A stretch of DNA of 9,658 nucleotides from Fibrobacteres bacterium CG2_30_45_31 (GTDB taxonomy: Bacteria; Fibrobacterota; Fibrobacteria; Fibrobacterales; Fibrobacteraceae): NCBI GenBank assembly GCA_001873075.1, contig MNYL01000084.1:1-9658 (forward strand), read 5' to 3'. Each line of letters opens with the position of its first letter. The first letter of the stretch is position 1. The notes under the pieces were generated by a model. That model worked only from the letters and a program-made list of their open reading frames with translations. It did no database searches and had not been told where the DNA came from. The position numbers were made by a program, and so were the translations under genes. Below, piece by piece: positions 5,930 through 9,658 of this stretch.

Positions 5930-6886
5930 ATGTCCTTTGCTCCGACCTGTACTTTAGAAACTTGGAAAGAACGTCAGCGTTTGCTCGTATTGGTGCGCTC
6001 TTTCTTTGAATCACGGAATGTACTTGAAGTAGAAACGCCTGTGCTTTCTCATGCTTGTGGGACCGATCCCCATTTGGATTATTTTGAAACCAAAGGAACT
6101 CAGCCACGATATTTGATGACCAGTCCTGAATTTCATATGAAACGCCTTCTCGCGGCCAAGTTTGGGGATATTTTTCAGATTGCGAAAGCGTTTCGTGTCG
6201 ATGAAATGGGCGTTCGTCATAATTCAGAATTTACTCTTGTGGAATGGTATAGAGTGGGAATGTCAATGGAAGACTTGATGGTAGAAGTCGAAGCGCTTTG
6301 TTCCAAAGTTTTGAATCGAACGGTAAAGGCCAAACGAACTCGCTGGAAAGACGCTTTCACCGAATACGCGGGCATCGATCCTTTTTGTGATGAGTCGGAA
6401 AAATGGCGCGAATGTTGTGCGAAAAATCATGTTCCTGATGTCCAGGGTTCGGCACAGTTTACTCTTGAGGACTGGTGGGATTATGTGATGGTTTCTGTTA
6501 TTGAACCCCATTTGGGTCTGAACGGGCCCGAAATTCTTATGGATTATCCGCCGAGTCAAGCCGCTCTATCAAAGACTTCCCTTGATGCTGATGGACTCTG
6601 TTGGGCAAAACGTTTTGAACTCTACATCGAAAATATGGAACTCTGCAATGGTTATGAAGAACTTACTGATGCGCAGGAACAGGCAGAGCGCTTCCAGAAA
6701 GATTTAATGCTACGTACTACCCTTGGAAAATCGCATCCAAATTTGGATGAACATTTTTTGGAGGCGCTTCAAAGAGGAATGCCTGCGGCGTCTGGAGTGG
6801 CAGTAGGGTTGGATCGTCTCTTGATGATCGCTTTGAATAAAAAACAAATTTCAGACGTTGTTTTATTCCCGGATGAGATCGCTTAA
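5930..6886 (+). CDS. epmA: EF-P lysyl/beta-lysyl transferase EpmA (PoxA/GenX, LysRS-like)
   Basis: The 318-residue protein is a class II aminoacyl-tRNA-synthetase catalytic core without the N-terminal OB anticodon-binding domain of LysRS, matching EpmA (E. coli ~325). Motif 1 is around FFESRNVLEVETPVL (25-39), motif 2 around FRVDEMGVRHNSEFTLVEWY (88-107), and motif 3 is GVAVGLDRLLMIAL (289-302). LMTSPEFHMKRLL, PPSQAALS and ELCNGYEELTDAQEQ also correspond to EpmA segments. EpmA activates (R)-beta-lysine with ATP and attaches it to a conserved Lys of elongation factor P, aiding translation of polyproline stretches in the cytoplasm. I chose the ATG at 5930 rather than an upstream in-frame TTG at 5900, which would overlap the previous gene; GGA at 5921-5923 is only a weak ribosome binding site. 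EpmB and EF-P are not in the window. It is probably co-transcribed with the FISUMP gene, without obvious functional link. Confidence 0.92.
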   Translation: MSFAPTCTLETWKERQRLLVLVRSFFESRNVLEVETPVLSHACGTDPHLDYFETKGTQPRYLMTSPEFHMKRLLAAKFGDIFQIAKAFRVDEMGVRHNSEFTLVEWYRVGMSMEDLMVEVEALCSKVLNRTVKAKRTRWKDAFTEYAGIDPFCDESEKWRECCAKNHVPDVQGSAQFTLEDWWDYVMVSVIEPHLGLNGPEILMDYPPSQAALSKTSLDADGLCWAKRFELYIENMELCNGYEELTDAQEQAERFQKDLMLRTTLGKSHPNLDEHFLEALQRGMPAASGVAVGLDRLLMIALNKKQISDVVLFPDEIA

Positions 6887-6903
6887 CCCGTGTTGAAGTG
6901 GGG

Positions 6904-7407
6904 CTATTTACTTTGTAGTAAGGTCTCTATTTGATGCCGGATTTCCGTTTCGTCTAAAGCCCCTAGAATGCGCGTCTGAATTTTACCTGTTCTGTCCATT
7001 AAAAAATGAGCGGGTACGGCGTTGGGATTTCCAAAGCGATTCATCACTTCATAATTCCAGTGAACTACCGGAAATTGAATTTTGAAATGAGCGATGAAAT
7101 CTCCCATGTCTGAAACGGTCTCGTCTTCATTGATCCCGATCACTCGGAGTCCTTGGGGGGCATAATCAGATTCTAATTTTTTAATCGTGGGAATTTCTGC
7201 TACACAGTAGCCACACCAAGAGGCAAAAAAGACAACTAAAGTGGCTTCTCCTTTGAGATCCTTATAGGCTAGCGAATCGCCATGGATATTGACCGCCTTG
7301 AAGTTTTCCACTTTTTCAGGAAGGGAAGGATAGGGATTTATTTCACACCCTAAAAAGGGCAGTGGAAGTAGGGCGAGTAGAAGATTTGTCCAATTCAAAA
7401 AACGCAT
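6904..7407 (-). CDS. thioredoxin-like TlpA/ResA-type lipoprotein
   Basis: The 167-residue protein has an N-terminal export signal MRFLNWTNLLLALLPLPFLGC with a probable lipidated Cys21 (FLGC; Phe at -3 is unusual). The thioredoxin fold follows: VVFFASWCGYCVAEIPTIKKLE holds the redox-active CGYC at 65-68, GLRVIGINEDE is the AhpC/TSA-TlpA type insertion strand, and VPAHFLMDRTGKI carries the cis-Pro132. Such proteins reduce or exchange disulfides in periplasmic targets, for example during cytochrome c maturation, but no cytochrome gene is near. CxYC with WCGYC is compatible with a reductase of the TlpA/ResA class. The start lies 31 bases from the pilT ATG on the opposite strand, so the two share a very short divergent promoter region. 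No ribosome binding site precedes its ATG (AATAAT directly upstream). It is convergent with epmA, 17 bases apart. Confidence 0.9.
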   Translation of the reverse strand: MRFLNWTNLLLALLPLPFLGCEINPYPSLPEKVENFKAVNIHGDSLAYKDLKGEATLVVFFASWCGYCVAEIPTIKKLESDYAPQGLRVIGINEDETVSDMGDFIAHFKIQFPVVHWNYEVMNRFGNPNAVPAHFLMDRTGKIQTRILGALDETEIRHQIETLLQSK

Positions 7408-7426
7408 ATTATTGGAAAATTTAAGT

Positions 7427-7432
7427 TATATT
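7427..7432 (+). promoter_or_regulatory. candidate -10 box for pilT in a 31-base divergent gap
   Basis: TATATT is followed by six bases (CAGGGC) and then the pilT ATG at 7439, the same spacing as the TATAAT before sufS. Transcription would start essentially at the ATG. AGGG at 7434-7437 is too close to the ATG for ordinary Shine-Dalgarno use. No clear -35 is visible; a suitably spaced one would fall inside the first codons of the divergent thioredoxin gene. Confidence 0.3.
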
Positions 7433-7438
7433 CAGGGC

Positions 7439-8506
7439 ATGGCTTATAATATTCAAGAACTTCTCTCCGAGATGGTGAAGCGCGGAGCTTCCGATTTGCA
7501 TGTGACTGCGGGTAGTCCTCCTTTAATTCGACTTTCTGGTAAATTGACTCCCATTGGTACGGATAAAATGAAGCCCGATGAAACCATGAGGATGACTTAT
7601 AGCCTCATGAATGAAATGCAAAAAAAGTCTTTCGAACAGAGTAAGGAATGTGACTTTTCTTTTGGTATCGCCAATTTGGCTCGCTTTCGTGCTAATGCCT
7701 ATCTGCAACGTGGTTGCGTTGCTCTCGCTCTTCGTATCATTCCGTTGGACATTAAAACATTCAAAGATTTAGGGCTCCCTGCCATTATGGCTGAGTTTAC
7801 AACACGTCCATCGGGACTTGTATTGGTGACTGGCTCTACTGGTTCTGGTAAATCGACGACGCTTGCGGCGATGATTGATAAGATCAACAAGGAACGTCAC
7901 GATCATATTTTGACTGTTGAAGACCCGATTGAATTTTTGCACAAGCATCAGGGTTGCATGGTCAATCAGCGTGAAGTGGGCAGTGATACTTCTAGCTTTG
8001 CTCAGGCATTGAAAATGGCTTTGCGCCAGGATCCAGATGTGGTATTGATTGGTGAAATGCGCGATCTGGAAACTATTCGCGCCGCAATGACCATTGCAGA
8101 AACGGGTCACTTGACTTTTGCAACGTTGCATACAAACTCAGCGGTTCAGACTATTAACCGCATTGTGGATGCCTTTCCAAAAGGGGAACAGCAGACGATT
8201 CGTACGCAGTTGTCCTTTGTACTCCAAGGGGTTATTTGCCAGACTCTTTTGCCCAAAGTGGGTGGGGGTCGTGTGATGTGCTACGAAGTGATGTGCGTAA
8301 CGCCTGGTATTCGTGCTCTCATTCGTGATGATAAGGTTCATCAAATTGAATCCATGATTGAAATAGGCCAAAAGTTTGGTATGAACACGATGAATATGCG
8401 TATGGTTGACCTTGTTGCTGAGCACAAGGTGGATCGTTTTGATGCACTTGCAAAATCTTCAAATCCGGATCAGTTAGAAAAACTCCTCATGGAGAAGGGA
8501 CTGTAA
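7439..8506 (+). CDS. pilT: type IV pilus retraction ATPase PilT
   Basis: The product from the ATG is 355 residues, typical of PilT. It has the N-terminal PAS-like region starting IQELLSEMVKRGASDLHVTAGSPP, Walker A GSTGSGKST at 132-140, the Asp box HILTVEDPIEF, Walker B DVVLIGEMRD at 200-209, and the His box HLTFATLHTNSA. The C-terminal GIRALIRDDKVHQI corresponds to the AIRNLIRE segment that distinguishes PilT from PilB. PilT is a hexameric cytoplasmic motor that depolymerises the pilus, powering twitching motility and DNA uptake; it works with PilC at the inner membrane. An in-frame TTG at 7412 would add nine residues (MENLSYIQG), but family alignment favours ATG at 7439. Expression may be leaderless. 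pilC follows after three bases. Confidence 0.95.
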   Translation: MAYNIQELLSEMVKRGASDLHVTAGSPPLIRLSGKLTPIGTDKMKPDETMRMTYSLMNEMQKKSFEQSKECDFSFGIANLARFRANAYLQRGCVALALRIIPLDIKTFKDLGLPAIMAEFTTRPSGLVLVTGSTGSGKSTTLAAMIDKINKERHDHILTVEDPIEFLHKHQGCMVNQREVGSDTSSFAQALKMALRQDPDVVLIGEMRDLETIRAAMTIAETGHLTFATLHTNSAVQTINRIVDAFPKGEQQTIRTQLSFVLQGVICQTLLPKVGGGRVMCYEVMCVTPGIRALIRDDKVHQIESMIEIGQKFGMNTMNMRMVDLVAEHKVDRFDALAKSSNPDQLEKLLMEKGL

Positions 8507-8509
8507 TCA

Positions 8510-9658
8510 ATGGCGTTCTTTCTTTATAAAGCTCAAAACGTTCAAGGGAATGTTTTTGAAGGCCAAATTGAGGCAAAGGACAAAGCGGAAGCAGAGTCCC
8601 TTTTACGTCGCAAACGTTTGGTGATTCAGACGCTGAAGCGAAAGCCAATTGAAATCAAAATTCAAATTGGTTCAGGTATCAAAACCAAAGATATTGCACG
8701 CTTTACTCGTATGTTCTCTTCTATGTGTTCTGCGGGTTTACCCATGCTCCAGTGCTTAAATATTTTGGAAGAGCAGAGTGATAATCCGGCGTTGAAAGAA
8801 GTCGTGCATAAGGTGGCCATGGCGATTAATGGGGGTTCAACACTCGCCGATGCGCTGGCTCAACACCCTAAAGTTTTCGATAAGTTATACTGCAATATGG
8901 TCGCCGCCGGTGAAGCGGGTGGTATTCTTGAAGGCATCTTGGGCCGCCTTGCGGACTATGGTGAATCTAACGAACGCTTGACTCGTAAAGTGAAAAAGGC
9001 GATGACTTATCCTGTCATGGTAGCCATTGTTGCTGTGCTTGTGCTTGTTTTGATGCTTGCTTTTGTGGTTCCTACTTTTGCACAAACTTTTGCAGATGGA
9101 GGAGGAACGCTTCCGTGGCCGACTCAATTTGTGATGAATCTTTCGGATGGCATTAAAAATTATGCCGCCTTTTGGATTTTACTGATTGTGGCTATAATTG
9201 TGACGATCAATGTGGTTTTGAAAGTGCCCAGTTTGAGGCTTCAGTTCGATACCTTTCTTTTGAAAGTCCCCAAATTAGGTGACTTGCAAATGAAAAGTGC
9301 GGTCTCTCGTTTTAGCCGCACATTAGGAACTCTTCTCAATGCGGGTGTTTCCATTATTGATGCTTTGCAGGTTACTGCAAAAACATCAGGTAACATGTGT
9401 GTAGAACGCTCTATTATGAAAATTTCCGTGGGTATCGCTGGCGGTAAGCCGATTGTGGAACCGATGAAGGATGTTAAAATTTTCCCTGCGATGGTCATTC
9501 AAATGACGGGTGTGGGTGAAAAAACGGGTAACTTGGGGGGAATGCTTTTAAAGGTGGCGGACTTCTATGACGAAGAAGTGGATGCGGCTATTGATGCTGT
9601 GACTTCTATGCTTGAACCTTTGATCATGGTATTCCTCGGTGGTGCAGTTGGTTTTATG
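8510..9658 (+). CDS. pilC: type IV pilus inner-membrane platform protein PilC (partial at right edge)
   Basis: The frame from ATG 8510 stays open through base 9658, giving 383 residues; the family is usually ~400-410, so about 20-30 are missing. It is a two-repeat T2SSF/GspF protein. An N-terminal region (FFLYKAQNVQGNVFEGQIEAKD) precedes the first T2SSF domain (~64-187) with FTRMFSSMCSAGLPMLQCL and VAAGEAGGILEGIL. Transmembrane segments follow at ~167-189 and ~219-238. The second domain starts ~266 (FSRTLGTLLNAGVSIIDAL) with MTGVGEKTGNLGGML, and the last membrane segment (MLEPLIMVFLGGAVGFM) is cut by the window end. PilC anchors the pilus machine and couples PilB and PilT to the growing or shrinking fibre. 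GAGAAGGGA at 8492-8500 inside the end of pilT is its ribosome binding site, and the gap to the pilT stop is three bases, so the two are one transcript. Confidence 0.94.
   Translation, partial: MAFFLYKAQNVQGNVFEGQIEAKDKAEAESLLRRKRLVIQTLKRKPIEIKIQIGSGIKTKDIARFTRMFSSMCSAGLPMLQCLNILEEQSDNPALKEVVHKVAMAINGGSTLADALAQHPKVFDKLYCNMVAAGEAGGILEGILGRLADYGESNERLTRKVKKAMTYPVMVAIVAVLVLVLMLAFVVPTFAQTFADGGGTLPWPTQFVMNLSDGIKNYAAFWILLIVAIIVTINVVLKVPSLRLQFDTFLLKVPKLGDLQMKSAVSRFSRTLGTLLNAGVSIIDALQVTAKTSGNMCVERSIMKISVGIAGGKPIVEPMKDVKIFPAMVIQMTGVGEKTGNLGGMLLKVADFYDEEVDAAIDAVTSMLEPLIMVFLGGAVGFM

Noticed and set aside
5293..6107. Two minus-strand ORFs (125 and 154 residues) opposite the FISUMP and epmA genes
   Set aside because: They lie antisense to clearly recognised domains and their translations have no family resemblance or coherent composition.
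6887..6903. Terminator between convergent epmA and the thioredoxin gene
   Set aside because: Only a CCC/GGG pairing is available, with no extended stem or T-run in 17 bases.
7412..7438. TTG start for pilT adding nine residues
   Set aside because: The PilT family starts close to the IQELL segment and ATG 7439 fits; a TTG start would lie 4 bases from the divergent gene's ATG, leaving no room for a promoter or ribosome binding site.
1..9658. CRISPR array, tRNA, rRNA, transposase, toxin-antitoxin or defence genes
   Set aside because: No regularly spaced direct repeats, no cloverleaf-like segment and no protein with such motifs was found on reading both strands.

Overview
The window most likely comes from a Fibrobacter-type bacterium (diderm, FCB group). 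The strongest pointer is the gene at 4518-5915, whose C-terminal ~160 residues look like the FISUMP domain (Fibrobacter succinogenes major paralogous domain). The abundance of Sec-exported lipoproteins, an outer-membrane-barrel-like protein and type IV pilus genes agree with a Gram-negative-type envelope. The species call is inference from domain recognition only.

Layout, left to right. (1) 1-153: the 3' end of a TrmA/RlmD-family RNA uracil-5-methyltransferase. (2) 154-619: about 466 bases without a credible gene. It holds a possible weak terminator, a decayed copy of an interspersed repeat (about 209-280), and little else that can be named. (3) 620-3194: a tight co-directional set of four exported proteins: a small putative beta-barrel protein and three lipoproteins, with gaps of 23 and 9 bases and a 4-base ATGA overlap. 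No function is recognised for any of them. (4) 3203-4435 (minus): sufS, a cysteine desulfurase, convergent with the lipoprotein set. (5) 4518-6886: the FISUMP protein followed 14 bases later by epmA, the EF-P lysyl-transferase homologue. (6) 6904-7407 (minus): a lipoprotein thioredoxin of the TlpA/ResA type. (7) 7439-9658: pilT and pilC, the retraction ATPase and inner-membrane platform of a type IV pilus; pilC runs off the right edge.

The most unusual object is at 2518-2761. It is a ~243-base element with perfect 18-base terminal inverted repeats, flanked by TGA on both sides, and carrying a perfect 15-base inverted repeat near its middle. It sits inside the 5' end of the last lipoprotein gene and is open in that gene's frame. 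Removing the element plus one TGA (246 bases, 82 codons) joins the ATG at 2514 to a normal lipoprotein signal peptide (MSCKWWLLLPFAFLMGC) and keeps the ATGA coupling to the upstream gene. As it stands, the predicted signal peptide is buried about 85 residues into the protein. A related, eroded sequence at about 209-280 shows that this is a repeat family and not a one-off. It lacks exactly the 24 bases lying between two direct copies of ATCATGAT in the intact element.

The rest is conventional housekeeping and surface biology: RNA modification, Fe-S sulfur mobilisation, EF-P modification, periplasmic thiol-disulfide exchange and twitching motility. I see no CRISPR array, tRNA, rRNA, transposase or defence system.
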